Assembly (NCBI RefSeq): GCF_015461805.1
Contig: NZ_JACVZE010000005.1
Location: 186,001 to 250,000 of the forward strand
Direction: 5' to 3'
DNA: 64,000 nt
From: Pseudomonas pisciculturae
GTDB taxonomy: Bacteria > Pseudomonadota > Gammaproteobacteria > Pseudomonadales > Pseudomonadaceae
Shown: one piece after another, positions 43,187 through 51,937 of the stretch
How positions within the stretch are numbered: the first letter of the stretch is position 1
Layout: every line of letters begins with the position of its first letter
Position numbers and translations under genes: made by a program
Notes under the pieces: generated by a model
What the model saw: only the letters and a program-made list of their open reading frames with translations
Database searches by the model: none
What the model was told of the DNA's origin: nothing

Positions 43187-45472
43187 TCACTGCGGCACCG
43201 CCCTGATCACCGCCCGAGGCCCCAACGACTGAGGAATCGCCTTCTCCACCGAAGGCAACTGCGGCGCCTGCACATCCGGCATCGCCCAACTATGTTCCGG
43301 CTGTAACCCACCCTGGGCCCGACGCATAAACTCATAACGATTCAACGTAATACTGCGCCCCGCACCACTGTCACGAATGATATAGGGCCGCAAAAACACC
43401 ATCAGGTTGGTCTTGTTCACACTGCGTTTCTCATTGCGAAACAACGCCCCCAACCCCGGAATATCCGACAACCACGGCACCGCATCATTGCTCTGGCTGT
43501 AGCCATCCTGCAGCAACCCACCGAGCACCATAATCTGCCCGTCGTCCAACAGAATGCTGGTATCGATGGCCCGCTTGTTGGTCACCGTGCCCGCCTCCAC
43601 CGACGCCCGCTCATCCACGCTGCTGACCTCTTGGTAAATATCCAGCTTCACCGTGCCACCTTCGGAAATCTGAGGCCGTACATTCAATTTCAGCCCCACT
43701 TCCTCACGCTGCACAGTCTGGAACGGGTTATTGCTCGTACCGCCGCCCCCGGTCACATAACTGCCGGTGACAAACGGAATGGTCTGCCCCACAAAGATGC
43801 TTGCCGCTTCGTTGTCCAGGGTCAGCAGGTTCGGCGTAGACAACACGTTGGTACCCCCCTTGCTCTTCAAGGCGCGGGCCAGCACCTTGAGGTCGAGCAC
43901 CTTGCCAATCCCCGGAATATCCACGGTGCCGTTAACCAGGCCAATGTTCAGGCCCTTGGGCAACACATCGATACTGGTCGGGCTGGTGGGCGTGCCGTTG
44001 ACCCCACTGCCGCCCAGGTTGACGCCGCCAAACCCGCCCTTGCCCGCCAGATTGCCGGCCTGCCATTGCACGCCAAATTCGGTGGCATCGTCCTCGTTGA
44101 CTTCGACGATCAGGCTTTCGATCACCACTTGGGCGCGGCGCTGGTCGAGCATGTCGATCACTTCCCGCAGGTTGCGGTACAACGGGTCGGGCGCGGAGAT
44201 CAGCAAGGTGTTGGTGGTGGCGTCGGCCTGGATGGTCACGCCGCCGGCGCTGAAGGCGGTGTCCTGATCCTTGCTGGTGCTGCCGGTGGATGGGGTGTTC
44301 TGGTTATAGCCCGATTGCACGCCGCTGCCGGTAGGTGTGCCGCTGCTGTTTTGTGCGTTGCTGGCACCTTGGGTGTTTTTGTCGGTGCTGCCCATGGCAC
44401 TGAGCTTGCCCCGTGCCTCATCGCTGACCCCGGAGTCGCTCTCGCCGGTGAGCAGGCCACGCAGCGACTGGGCCAATTTTCCCGCTTGGGCGTTGCGCAG
44501 GTACACCACATGCATATTGCTGGGGTTGCTCTGGGCGTTGTCGAGCTTGTAGATCAGGTTGCGCGCCAGCTCCGTGCGCTCGGGGCTGCCGGACCGGATG
44601 ATGATGGAGTTGGAACGCGGATCGCCCACCACGTTGATCTTCTGGGTTTGGTCGGCGCCCCCGGTCTCCAGCAGCTCGGCGACCATGGCGGCGATGTCGA
44701 CCGCAATGCCGTTCTGCACCTTCACCACGTCCGTGTCGATGGCGCTGGGGGTGTCGATGCCGTTGATGATCTGTGCCACCCGCGCAAGGTTTTCCGCGTA
44801 GTCGGTGATAACGATGCTGTTATTGCCGGGGTAGGCATTGATCGGGTTGTTCGGCGACACGATGGGGCGCAGCACCGGGATCAGGTTGACTGCATTTTCA
44901 TATTGCAGGCGAAAGGTGCGGGTCTGCATGCCGCTGCTGCCAGCGCTGTAGATCGGCCCGCCGAGCAACTTGGCATCGGCCTCAGGCACCACCTGGGCCA
45001 CGCCACCCACATCCACCACGCTGAAACCCTGCATGCGCAGCGCCGCCAGCAGCATGTCGTAAGCCTGATGCGCCGGCACCTGGCCTTCGCTGACCAGGGT
45101 CAGGTTGCCCTTCACCCGCGGGTCTACCAGAAACTGCTGGCCGGTTGCGCGGGAGAGCGCACGCACCACCGCCTGGATATCTGCATCGACAAAGTTGAGC
45201 TGCACCGGCTGGTCCCCCAGCGGGTTGCGTGCCTTCACGACGGCGGGCGCATGCCCACGCGCACTGTTGGTGACCCGGTGTTGTACGGGGGGTTGGGGGG
45301 CGGGTTCGCGTTGGCGGTCCAGCGCGGTATCGCTGCGCCGGGTCTCGGCCAAGGGTTGGCCGAGTTCGCTGTCCACCAACAGCGGCTTGGTGGGCTGACT
45401 GTTGCTGCACGCGCTCAGGGCCAGTACCAGCAACGGTGCGGCCAAACGAAAAGGCGGGACTGACCACTTCAT
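43187..45472 (-). CDS. hxcQ: Type II secretin HxcQ (GspD), self-piloting lipoprotein
   Basis: A 761-residue secretin. The N-terminal signal carries a lipobox (VLALSACSNSQ, Cys21), as in P. aeruginosa HxcQ, which explains why no GspS pilotin gene is needed. An N0 domain (VQLNFVDADIQAVVRALSRA) and N1-N3 domains with a Ser/Gly/Thr-rich insert near 330-400 follow, then the secretin barrel (VLSTPNLLTLDNEAASIFVGQTIPF, EVGLKLNVRPQISEGG and DGQIMVLGGLLQDG are present in pieces). It forms the outer-membrane channel for folded exoproteins. Its ATG overlaps the hxcZ stop. Confidence 0.95.
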   Translation of the reverse strand: MKWSVPPFRLAAPLLVLALSACSNSQPTKPLLVDSELGQPLAETRRSDTALDRQREPAPQPPVQHRVTNSARGHAPAVVKARNPLGDQPVQLNFVDADIQAVVRALSRATGQQFLVDPRVKGNLTLVSEGQVPAHQAYDMLLAALRMQGFSVVDVGGVAQVVPEADAKLLGGPIYSAGSSGMQTRTFRLQYENAVNLIPVLRPIVSPNNPINAYPGNNSIVITDYAENLARVAQIINGIDTPSAIDTDVVKVQNGIAVDIAAMVAELLETGGADQTQKINVVGDPRSNSIIIRSGSPERTELARNLIYKLDNAQSNPSNMHVVYLRNAQAGKLAQSLRGLLTGESDSGVSDEARGKLSAMGSTDKNTQGASNAQNSSGTPTGSGVQSGYNQNTPSTGSTSKDQDTAFSAGGVTIQADATTNTLLISAPDPLYRNLREVIDMLDQRRAQVVIESLIVEVNEDDATEFGVQWQAGNLAGKGGFGGVNLGGSGVNGTPTSPTSIDVLPKGLNIGLVNGTVDIPGIGKVLDLKVLARALKSKGGTNVLSTPNLLTLDNEAASIFVGQTIPFVTGSYVTGGGGTSNNPFQTVQREEVGLKLNVRPQISEGGTVKLDIYQEVSSVDERASVEAGTVTNKRAIDTSILLDDGQIMVLGGLLQDGYSQSNDAVPWLSDIPGLGALFRNEKRSVNKTNLMVFLRPYIIRDSGAGRSITLNRYEFMRRAQGGLQPEHSWAMPDVQAPQLPSVEKAIPQSLGPRAVIRAVPQ

Positions 45473-45981
45473 GAAGCTTCCTTAGCGCCAAGCGCCTGAT
45501 CCATGCGAACGGTCCCGGACACAGTGCCGGCCGAGTTGTCGACAGCATCCGCCGCGCGCTGCAAACGCGCCTCGGACACCTCCAGGGAAAACGAACGAGG
45601 GTTGCCCAGCAACCAGCCCACCACAGCGTCAGCCGGGGCGTTATCGAAGGTCAGGCGCCAGCCGCCGGGGGCCTCGGCCTGCAACTGATAACGGCCCTGC
45701 AAGCCTGCCCCATCCAGGGCTTGTCGCAGCGCGGCTTCATCGGCTGCTTTCGGTGCGACGACGCCCTGCAACACAACCTGCAAAGCCTCGGCCTGGGCGC
45801 GCAACTTGGGGGTTTCAGCCTGCCAGTAATCGATTTTTTTCAACGCAGGCTGCACCAGTACCAACCAAGTCAATAAGCCCGCCAGCACCAACCCGGCGCC
45901 ACTCACCATGCGTTTTTCGCGCACGGCCAGCCCGCGCCAGAACACTTGGGATTGGCTACGTAAGCGTTGAAATTTATTCAT
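45469..45981 (-). CDS. hxcZ: Type II secretion protein HxcZ (GspM)
   Basis: About 170 residues from the ATG at 45981 (a GTG one codon earlier is possible). One membrane helix (RMVSGAGLVLAGLLTWLVLV) follows a short basic cytoplasmic segment, and the periplasmic part is ferredoxin-like, as in GspM. It partners GspL in the inner-membrane platform. It overlaps hxcY by 8 bases and hxcQ by 4, so the set is translationally coupled. Confidence 0.88.
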   Translation of the reverse strand: MNKFQRLRSQSQVFWRGLAVREKRMVSGAGLVLAGLLTWLVLVQPALKKIDYWQAETPKLRAQAEALQVVLQGVVAPKAADEAALRQALDGAGLQGRYQLQAEAPGGWRLTFDNAPADAVVGWLLGNPRSFSLEVSEARLQRAADAVDNSAGTVSGTVRMDQALGAKEAS

Positions 45982-47020
45982 CACGGGCCTGCGGGTTTAC
46001 CGGGCCAATAGTCCAGGCGTGAGCGTCCCGCGAGGCCGTAAAACCAGCCTGGGTCAAAGCTGCTTGCCAGTCGCCCTCGGCTGTCGGGTTGCGGCTGTCA
46101 GCGAGTAATTTGAGCTGCAAACGCCCCTGCTCAAAGCTCAAGCTGTCGACGCTGGCCACCATAAACGGCAGGTTGCTGCCCACCAGTTGCAGCAGGCTGC
46201 TGAAGCGCTGGCCGGGGTCGGCGGCGGCGCCAGTCTGGCGGGCAGTCAACTGCTGACGGGCCTGCTGCAAGGGGTTTAGCACCACCGGCAGTTCAGGAAA
46301 CGCCTGGCGCACCTGTTGGCTCATCAACGCCTTGAGACGTTGGCCTTCATCCACTTGGCGCGCTGCGTAGACGTTCAGGCCGAGGGTCCAGATGGCGGCG
46401 GCCACTGCGACACAGCCCAGCGCCCTGCCCCAGCCGCCACTGGCGGGCTGGCTGAGGTGGCCGTGCAAGCCCCAGGCCGGTGTCGGCCCACTCCAACGCT
46501 GCGCCATGTCTACCAATGGCAGGTCCAGCGCCTGCTGCCCCAACGGATGCACCGAGCCTTGTTGCAGGCTGTCACGGGTCAACAGATAGCCTTCGTCCAG
46601 CGCCACCGCGCCGACCGGCAAGGCGTAAGGCGCCGGATACAAGCCCCGCAGTTTCAGTTGCAACTGGCCCAGCCGTTCCAGCCCCGCCTTGGACACCCAA
46701 GCCACCTGCACGCGCCCATCGTTTTCGCGTGGCCCGTGGGCTACCTGCATCTGTTCGACCGGCCCGAGAATCAATGCTTGAGCGGCGCAGGCCACAGCCG
46801 CATCGGTCTTCGCCGCCGGCAGCGGTGGCAGCTCCAGGCTGGTGAGCAGGCTGTCAGAAGGATGCAGGAAACAGTCCATCGCTACCCGCGCCTTGCCCAG
46901 TTGCGCAAGGCTTTCGGTGCCCTCGTCCACCACCACACCCCGGTCCAGCCAGGCAAACCGCACCTGGCTTTGTGCAGTCAACTGAGCCAGCGGCACCAGG
47001 CCAATACGCAAGCGTTTCAT
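45974..47020 (-). CDS. hxcY: Type II secretion protein HxcY (GspL)
   Basis: A 348-residue protein with a cytoplasmic actin-like domain (residues 1-190, including AKTDAAVACAAQALILGP) that holds the ATPase, one membrane helix (ALGCVAVAAAIWTLGLNVYA) and a small periplasmic domain. This is the GspL layout. Identification rests on layout and operon position as much as on motifs, since GspL sequences are divergent. The ATG overlaps the hxcX stop. Confidence 0.87.
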   Translation of the reverse strand: MKRLRIGLVPLAQLTAQSQVRFAWLDRGVVVDEGTESLAQLGKARVAMDCFLHPSDSLLTSLELPPLPAAKTDAAVACAAQALILGPVEQMQVAHGPRENDGRVQVAWVSKAGLERLGQLQLKLRGLYPAPYALPVGAVALDEGYLLTRDSLQQGSVHPLGQQALDLPLVDMAQRWSGPTPAWGLHGHLSQPASGGWGRALGCVAVAAAIWTLGLNVYAARQVDEGQRLKALMSQQVRQAFPELPVVLNPLQQARQQLTARQTGAAADPGQRFSSLLQLVGSNLPFMVASVDSLSFEQGRLQLKLLADSRNPTAEGDWQAALTQAGFTASRDAHAWTIGPVNPQARDE

Positions 47021-47886
47021 ACACCCACCCGCGACCAGATCACCTGGGGCTGACGTTCTTCGGGCCTGTGCAACAACGCATCAATCGTCACCCGCCGCTG
47101 CTCACGGCGCGCCTGGCCCTGCAAGCGAAACCATTCGCTGGTAATGCCCACCTGCACGGCATCCACCGCCACCTGAGGCAGGCGCAGCCGGTTGACGAAA
47201 TCACCCCGGTTGATAAACCACTGCCCACTGTCACGCTCGGCCACTAAACCATGGGCCTGGGACAGGCTGAGTTGGGGCACCACGGCACTGAGCACTTCGG
47301 CGCTGGCGGTGTTGCCGTTGACCCAGGTCGGCGCGGGCAACACGCTGATATACGCCTGCAAGCGCTGGAGCAGTAACGGGTCGAGCCCTTCAAGGCCACC
47401 GAGGTCTTCGAGGCTGCGCAGCATCGGGTATTTGGCGGGCGGCACATAGGACGCGACGACACGTTGGCTGATCCGGCGACTCAGCGCCGGGTCGACACCC
47501 AAGGTGCGGCACAGCCGCTCAAAGCGCTGCAACTGTTCGGCATCCGGCTGCTCGCGATTGACCAGGTTGCGCAGGTTGAACTTGCCCTGCTCGTCCACGA
47601 TGCGCCCCTCGAATGCACCGCCTTGGGCACGGGCCCAAGGCTGATCCAGACGCGTCAACACGTCTTTTTGACGCGCCTCCCAAAGCAGCTGTCGACTGCG
47701 CTCAAGACCACCCAGCAACAACCACTGGCCCTGGAGGCGCAGTTGCTCGGCCTCCAGGCTGCGGGTGAACACGGTTTGACGGGTGAGCATGCTGCCGGCC
47801 AGCACCGCCACCACGGCGGCGATCAGCAATGCACTGATAATCGCCATGCCGCGCTGCTTCGCCGCTGTGGGCGAATACCGTTTCAT
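47017..47886 (-). CDS. hxcX: Minor pseudopilin HxcX (GspK)
   Basis: A 289-residue protein with a class III leader (KQRG, then MAIISALLIAAVVAVLAGSM) cut after Gly. Residue +5 is not Glu, which is normal for GspK, the subunit that caps the pseudopilus tip. The large helical domain (RNLVNREQPDAEQLQRFERL, SLEDLGGLEGLDPLLLQRLQ) is typical. The prepilin peptidase that would process it (PilD/GspO) is not encoded in the window. Confidence 0.9.
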   Translation of the reverse strand: MKRYSPTAAKQRGMAIISALLIAAVVAVLAGSMLTRQTVFTRSLEAEQLRLQGQWLLLGGLERSRQLLWEARQKDVLTRLDQPWARAQGGAFEGRIVDEQGKFNLRNLVNREQPDAEQLQRFERLCRTLGVDPALSRRISQRVVASYVPPAKYPMLRSLEDLGGLEGLDPLLLQRLQAYISVLPAPTWVNGNTASAEVLSAVVPQLSLSQAHGLVAERDSGQWFINRGDFVNRLRLPQVAVDAVQVGITSEWFRLQGQARREQRRVTIDALLHRPEERQPQVIWSRVGV

Positions 47887-47894
47887 GACGCGCC

Positions 47895-48344
47895 TTACAA
47901 CTGCCAGGAGCCGATATCGGCATTGACGCCGTCACCATCCGGCTGGCCATCGGCGCCAAGAGAAAATATATCCACCTCGCCGTTGGCCCCCGGATTCAAG
48001 TAGTGATACGGGTTGCCCCATGGGTCATTGGGCAGGCGTTCGAGGTAGGCGCGCCAGTTGCTGTTTTTCGCATCTGCCGGGCGCTCCACCAGCACCTTGA
48101 GGCCCTGGTTCATGTTGGGGTAGGTGCCGTGGTCGAGGCGATAGAGTTTGAGCGCCTGCATCAACCCGCCAATATCCTGTTTGGCTGCGGTGGCGCGTGC
48201 CTGGTCCGGCCGGTCGAGCACCTTGGGGACCACCATGGCAGCCAAAATCCCGAGAATCACCACCACCACCATGATCTCGATCAAGGTGAAGCCACGCTGC
48301 CCACGAGGGCCTGGCAATGGGGACGTTAGGCGCGCGATATCCAT
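47895..48344 (-). CDS. hxcT: Major pseudopilin HxcT (GspG)
   Basis: About 149 residues from the ATG at 48344 (AAGGAA upstream). The leader ends QRG, followed by FTLIEIMVVVVILGILAAMV with Glu at +5, then the GspG C-terminal domain (LKLYRLDHGTYPNMNQGL, PNDPWGNPYHYLNPG, FSLGADGQPDGDGVNADIGS) with the calcium-site acidic residues. It polymerises into the pseudopilus. It is the first gene of the minus-strand hxcT-X-Y-Z-Q series, and a PHO-box-like site lies about 50 bases upstream. Confidence 0.95.
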   Translation of the reverse strand: MDIARLTSPLPGPRGQRGFTLIEIMVVVVILGILAAMVVPKVLDRPDQARATAAKQDIGGLMQALKLYRLDHGTYPNMNQGLKVLVERPADAKNSNWRAYLERLPNDPWGNPYHYLNPGANGEVDIFSLGADGQPDGDGVNADIGSWQL

Positions 48345-48396
48345 CTCGACATTCCTTGGCTTGAGTGCAATTCGTGGCGCAGTGTTGCAAGAACAC

Positions 48397-48414
48397 ATGT
48401 CAGTCGTATTGAAA
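48397..48414 (-). promoter_or_regulatory. Weak PHO-box-like site between hxcT and hxcV
   Basis: The minus strand reads TTTCAAT-ACGA-CTGACAT. The second heptamer matches the PhoB consensus 6/7, the first poorly. It lies 52 bases upstream of hxcT, inside the 148-base divergent interval, so it could serve both directions. This is suggestive only. Confidence 0.35.
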
Positions 48415-48492
48415 ATCCTCGGGAGTTTCGGTCGCCAATCGGTCAACTGGCGGCGCTAGTCTGCGGGCCTGTTTCCCGGCTTTGAGAGCGCC

Positions 48493-48858
48493 ATGTACGG
48501 CCGTCGCAACGCGCAAGGTTTTACCCTGATCGAAGTGTTGGTGGCGCTGGCGATCATCGCCGTGGCCATGGCCGCCGCCGTACGCGTGGCCGGGCTGATA
48601 ACCCAGAGCAATGGGCTGCTGCGGGACAAATCCGTCGCGTTGCTGGCGGCCCAGAGTCGCCTGGCGGAACTGGGCCTGGAGGGCCATTTACGCAGCGGCA
48701 AAAAGAACTTCGACTGCGATCAAGGCCGCCTGAAACTGCGTTGCGAACAGACCATCAACGCCGACGGCCGCCTGTTTCAGGTGACCGTGCTGGTGCTGGA
48801 TGCGAGCCGCGACGCGCCGCCCCTGGCGCGCCTGGACACTCAGGTCATGGCCGAGTGA
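48493..48858 (+). CDS. hxcV: Minor pseudopilin HxcV (GspI)
   Basis: A 121-residue pseudopilin: leader MYGRRNAQG, then FTLIEVLVALAIIAVAMAAA with Glu +5, and a short domain of GspI type (LLAAQSRLAELGLEG, FQVTVLVLDAS). It forms the tip complex with GspJ and GspK. It is transcribed away from hxcT, and its 3-prime end overlaps the convergent hxcP by 14 bases. Confidence 0.9.
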   Translation: MYGRRNAQGFTLIEVLVALAIIAVAMAAAVRVAGLITQSNGLLRDKSVALLAAQSRLAELGLEGHLRSGKKNFDCDQGRLKLRCEQTINADGRLFQVTVLVLDASRDAPPLARLDTQVMAE

Positions 48859-49276
48859 GCAGCGGCAGTGCCGGCCCATCCGGCAATTTATCGAGACTGA
48901 CGCGGACCTTTTCGCCACCGTGCTCAACCTCCACGCCGTCGCCTTCGATGGCCGTCAGGCGCACGCCGGGGCTGAGACGCTCACCGACTAAAAAACTGCG
49001 CGGCGGGCCGTCGTTGAGGCTAAGGATCGCCACCGCACCACGGGCCCCGGCAAGCACGCCAGTGACTTTTATCTGCGGGGCCGCCGCCACATTGGAAAAC
49101 CACTGCAACGCCGGGTTATCGCTGCGCGCCGCCAATGCCTGGGGCGTGGCTTGGGGCGTGTGGGACTCGGCGGATGTCAGCAACAGCGGCGTCCACACCA
49201 CCGCGCCAGCCAATGCCGCCAACAACGCCAGCGCCTGCACGCCTTGGGCCGGTGTTACACGAAGGGCGAATGCCAT
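48845..49276 (-). CDS. hxcP: Type II secretion protein HxcP (GspC), short form
   Basis: A 143-residue protein with a short cytoplasmic tail, one membrane helix (ALALLAALAGAVVWTPLLL) and an HR domain (IKVTGVLAGARGAVAILSL, VGERLSPGVRLTAIEGDGVEV). The HR domain contacts the secretin N0 domain. The PDZ or coiled-coil domain found at the end of classical GspC is absent, as I recall for P. aeruginosa HxcP. It stands alone on the minus strand between hxcV and hxcU. Confidence 0.88.
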   Translation of the reverse strand: MAFALRVTPAQGVQALALLAALAGAVVWTPLLLTSAESHTPQATPQALAARSDNPALQWFSNVAAAPQIKVTGVLAGARGAVAILSLNDGPPRSFLVGERLSPGVRLTAIEGDGVEVEHGGEKVRVSLDKLPDGPALPLLTRP

Positions 49277-49369
49277 GGGGAGAACCTCCTGTTTGTCCGT
49301 GGCATCAGCCTACAGGCCAATTCGCACGCTTTTATTTCACAGACTCCCCAGTTCTCCAGGAAGCCAGCG

Positions 49370-49822
49370 ATGAAACAGCAAGGTTTCACTCTGATCGAAC
49401 TAATGGTGGTGCTGGTGATCATCGGCATCGCCAGCGCGGCCGTCAGCCTCACCATCAAGCCCGACCCCCTGCACCTGCTGCGCAAAGACGCCGAACGCCT
49501 CAGCCAACTGCTGCAAGTGGCCCAGGCCGAAGCCCGTGCGGATGGCCGGCCGATCCGCTTGCAGGCGGACGCCAAGGGCTTTCGCTTCAACCGTCGCAGC
49601 GATGATGGGTTGGGTGTGGAAGCGTTCCAGAGCGACGATCAACTACGCCCCCGCCTATGGGAAAGCACGCCGATGCAAATCACCATCGAACCCCGGCAAA
49701 CCCTGGTGCTCAATGCCGAATGGATCAACCCACCGGTGCGCGTGGTGCTGTCGGACGGGCAACACAGCCTGAGCCTGCAACGGGATGCAGCTGGCCTTTT
49801 GCGCGTGGTGAGCCAACCATGA
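49370..49822 (+). CDS. hxcU: Minor pseudopilin HxcU (GspH)
   Basis: About 150 residues from the ATG at 49370 (CAGGAAG upstream). The leader MKQQG is followed by FTLIELMVVLVIIGIASAAV with Glu +5. The C-terminal domain is of GspH type (RLSQLLQVAQAEARADGRPI, ADAKGFRFNRR). Its stop overlaps the hxcW start (ATGA). Confidence 0.9.
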   Translation: MKQQGFTLIELMVVLVIIGIASAAVSLTIKPDPLHLLRKDAERLSQLLQVAQAEARADGRPIRLQADAKGFRFNRRSDDGLGVEAFQSDDQLRPRLWESTPMQITIEPRQTLVLNAEWINPPVRVVLSDGQHSLSLQRDAAGLLRVVSQP

Positions 49823-50415
49823 ATTCATCGCAAAAAGGCTTCACCCTGATCGAAGTCATGGTCGCGATCATGCTGATGGCGCTGGTCAGCGTCATCGCCT
49901 GGCGCGGGCTCGATAGCGTGACCCGTGCTGATCACCATCTACAGGCCAGCACCGAGCAAACCGAAGTCCTGCTGCGCGCCTTGAACCAGATGCAGCGGGA
50001 TATCAGCCTGCGCGCCAGCGTCGAACTGGTTGCACCCGGCGCACCGGAAGTCGAAGGGCTGGCGGCGGTAACTGTGCGCAGTTCCGACACCAAAGGCTTT
50101 CGCCTGGACATAATCCGCAGCGCCCCCGTTGCGGGCGATGGCTTGCAACGGGTGAGCTGGTGGCTCAAGGGCGATTCGCTGTACCGGGCCGTCGCGCCAG
50201 CGAGGGATCGCTTCCCGCTGCCGGCGGCGAAGGATGGCGTGGAGGTGCTGACGGGAGTGAGTGACTTGCAGGTGCGAGTGTGGGAGAAGGACAAAGGTTG
50301 GCGGCAACTGAGTGGCAATCGGCGCGAGGCCCCGCAGGGCTTGGAGGTCAGCTTGGTGCGCCAGACACCGCAGGGGGTTGAAAAGTATCGCCAGGTGGTG
50401 GGGCCGTTGAAGTAA
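49819..50415 (+). CDS. hxcW: Minor pseudopilin HxcW (GspJ)
   Basis: A 198-residue pseudopilin: leader MNSSQKG, then FTLIEVMVAIMLMALVSVIA with Glu +5. The GspJ domain follows (RGLDSVTRADHHLQ, LNQMQRDISLRA, LQVRVWEKDKGWRQL). It is coupled to hxcU and convergent with vreR, with 12 bases between stops. Confidence 0.92.
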   Translation: MNSSQKGFTLIEVMVAIMLMALVSVIAWRGLDSVTRADHHLQASTEQTEVLLRALNQMQRDISLRASVELVAPGAPEVEGLAAVTVRSSDTKGFRLDIIRSAPVAGDGLQRVSWWLKGDSLYRAVAPARDRFPLPAAKDGVEVLTGVSDLQVRVWEKDKGWRQLSGNRREAPQGLEVSLVRQTPQGVEKYRQVVGPLK

Positions 50416-50427
50416 AAACGCTCGGGC

Positions 50428-51354
50428 TCAACTCAACAACACCACCCCCCCCGGCAACTCCGTGCACTTGGCCCCATACGCATCCCGAATCAACAACGCC
50501 ACCCCCGCCAGTTGCTGCAAGCTGAACCGCGCCTGCACCCGGCGCTGGCCCAGTTGCTTGTTCAGCAGCACCAGCATTCCCGGCCGATAGCGGTTGATTT
50601 CATCCACGACCGTCGCCAGCGTCGCGTTGTTGAACACCAATATCTGCTGACGCCAGGCCACCACTGCCTGGGTGTCCACCGTGGCGACTTCACTCACCCC
50701 GGCTGCGCCGTAGGTCAGTTGCCGGCCACTCTCCAGGCGCACGCTACGCCCGGCCACATCGACCGAGAGCCAGCCCTCGATGCAGGTCACGCACACGCTG
50801 TGATCGGTATTGCGCACATTGAAGCGCGCCTGCGCCGCGCTCACCCAGCCTTCACCGGCCTGAACCATTAGAGGTTGTGCGACGTGGGCCAGCACTTCGA
50901 CTTCGCCTTCAAGCAGTTCAATGCCCTGCCCTACGCGGCTGATACGGGTCTGGGTATTGAGCTCCAGGCTGATGCCGTCGCTCAATTCCACCTGGCGTTG
51001 TTCACCGACGTCGGTGCGGTAGTCAGCCGTGAGCCCCGAGAAACCGCCGGGCACGCCAACGCTCACCATCACCACAGCAGCCGAGGCAGCAATGGCGCCG
51101 CCCAGGAACGCACGACGGCCATAACTGCGCGGTTGCGACACTTGATCGAGGGCCGGTGACAGCTGCTGCCACAGCACCTTGGCCTGTTCGAACGCCTGGG
51201 CGTGTTCCGGGCTCTGGGCGCGCCAGGCGTGCAGGGCCTTGGCGTCGGCGACGGTGGCGCGGCCCGAAGTCAGCAGCACCAGCCAGTCGCGGGCTTCATC
51301 GTGCAGGGGGCTGGCAGCGGTTTGCCGGGCGGTGGGGAAGCTAAAAATATTCAA
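50428..51354 (-). CDS. vreR: Anti-sigma factor VreR (FecR family)
   Basis: A 308-residue FecR-type regulator. The cytoplasmic sigma-binding domain (residues 15-75: HDEARDWLVLLTSGRAT, HAWRAQSPEHAQAFEQ) precedes one membrane helix (FLGGAIAASAAVVMVSVGV). The periplasmic FecR domain follows (YRTDVGEQRQVELSDGISLE and NTQTRI; GEVEVLAHVAQP). Translation appears to begin at a TTG, as no in-frame ATG or GTG exists near the N-terminus. It holds VreI inactive until a signal from VreA arrives, presumably with regulated proteolysis as known for other FecR proteins. Confidence 0.9.
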   Translation of the reverse strand: MNIFSFPTARQTAASPLHDEARDWLVLLTSGRATVADAKALHAWRAQSPEHAQAFEQAKVLWQQLSPALDQVSQPRSYGRRAFLGGAIAASAAVVMVSVGVPGGFSGLTADYRTDVGEQRQVELSDGISLELNTQTRISRVGQGIELLEGEVEVLAHVAQPLMVQAGEGWVSAAQARFNVRNTDHSVCVTCIEGWLSVDVAGRSVRLESGRQLTYGAAGVSEVATVDTQAVVAWRQQILVFNNATLATVVDEINRYRPGMLVLLNKQLGQRRVQARFSLQQLAGVALLIRDAYGAKCTELPGGVVLLS

Positions 51355-51391
51355 GCGCGCACATACTCACGGATTTATCAGGGACTCAACA

Positions 51392-51937
51392 CTAAGACGG
51401 TTTTCCGGCCCCGGGACCGAACCGCTGAATCACTTTTCTTTCCAGACGCTTGGCGCAATGCCCCAGGGCAGCCTTGATTTCCTTCTCGACCATGCGCGTA
51501 GAAATGCCGAAACGCTGGGAAATTTCCAGGTGGGGAGCTTCTTCAAGGCGGGCGGCAATCAGGATTTTGCGACGGCGCGCCGGCAGTTCATAGAGTGCCT
51601 TGACCAAGGACTGGATCTCGCGCTGGCCGCCCACCACCCGTGAAGGGTCCTGGGCTTCGTCAGCGGTTTGCAGCAGCTCCTCGACTTCGCTGCCAGTGAG
51701 CAAGCGGGCATCGGCCTGACGGCGATCGGCGGCGATGTTCAGGGCCATGCGGTACAGGTAAGCGTTGGGTTGTTGAAGGTTCGGCGGCACGTCCATGCGG
51801 TCGACCCGCAGGTAGGTTTCGTGCAGGACGTCATTGGCCAAATCCTCCGAGCCCAGACGCTTGCGCAGACGCACCTTGAAGTCTTCGTAGGACGCCAGAA
51901 ATAGGCTGACCATTGCACTGTGCCCGGTATTTTTCAT
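51392..51937 (-). CDS. vreI: ECF sigma factor VreI
   Basis: About 181 residues from the ATG at 51937, which overlaps the vreA stop (ATGA); a start ten codons earlier is possible. Sigma region 2 (residues 10-75: LRKRLGSEDLANDVLHETYL, NAYLYRMALNIAADRRQ) and region 4 (120-170: LPARRRKILIAARLEEAPHL, FGISTRMVEKEIKAALGHC) are complete, as in FecI-type iron-starvation sigma factors. In P. aeruginosa VreI acts together with PhoB at hxc and pdt promoters under phosphate starvation. Confidence 0.92.
   Translation of the reverse strand: MKNTGHSAMVSLFLASYEDFKVRLRKRLGSEDLANDVLHETYLRVDRMDVPPNLQQPNAYLYRMALNIAADRRQADARLLTGSEVEELLQTADEAQDPSRVVGGQREIQSLVKALYELPARRRKILIAARLEEAPHLEISQRFGISTRMVEKEIKAALGHCAKRLERKVIQRFGPGAGKPS

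Noticed and set aside
42417..43289. A 290-residue minus-strand frame across the hxcQ-hxcR gap
   Set aside because: It runs through the REPIN and both arms of the dispersed repeat, and its residues simply reflect the repeat DNA; there is no ribosome site or family match.
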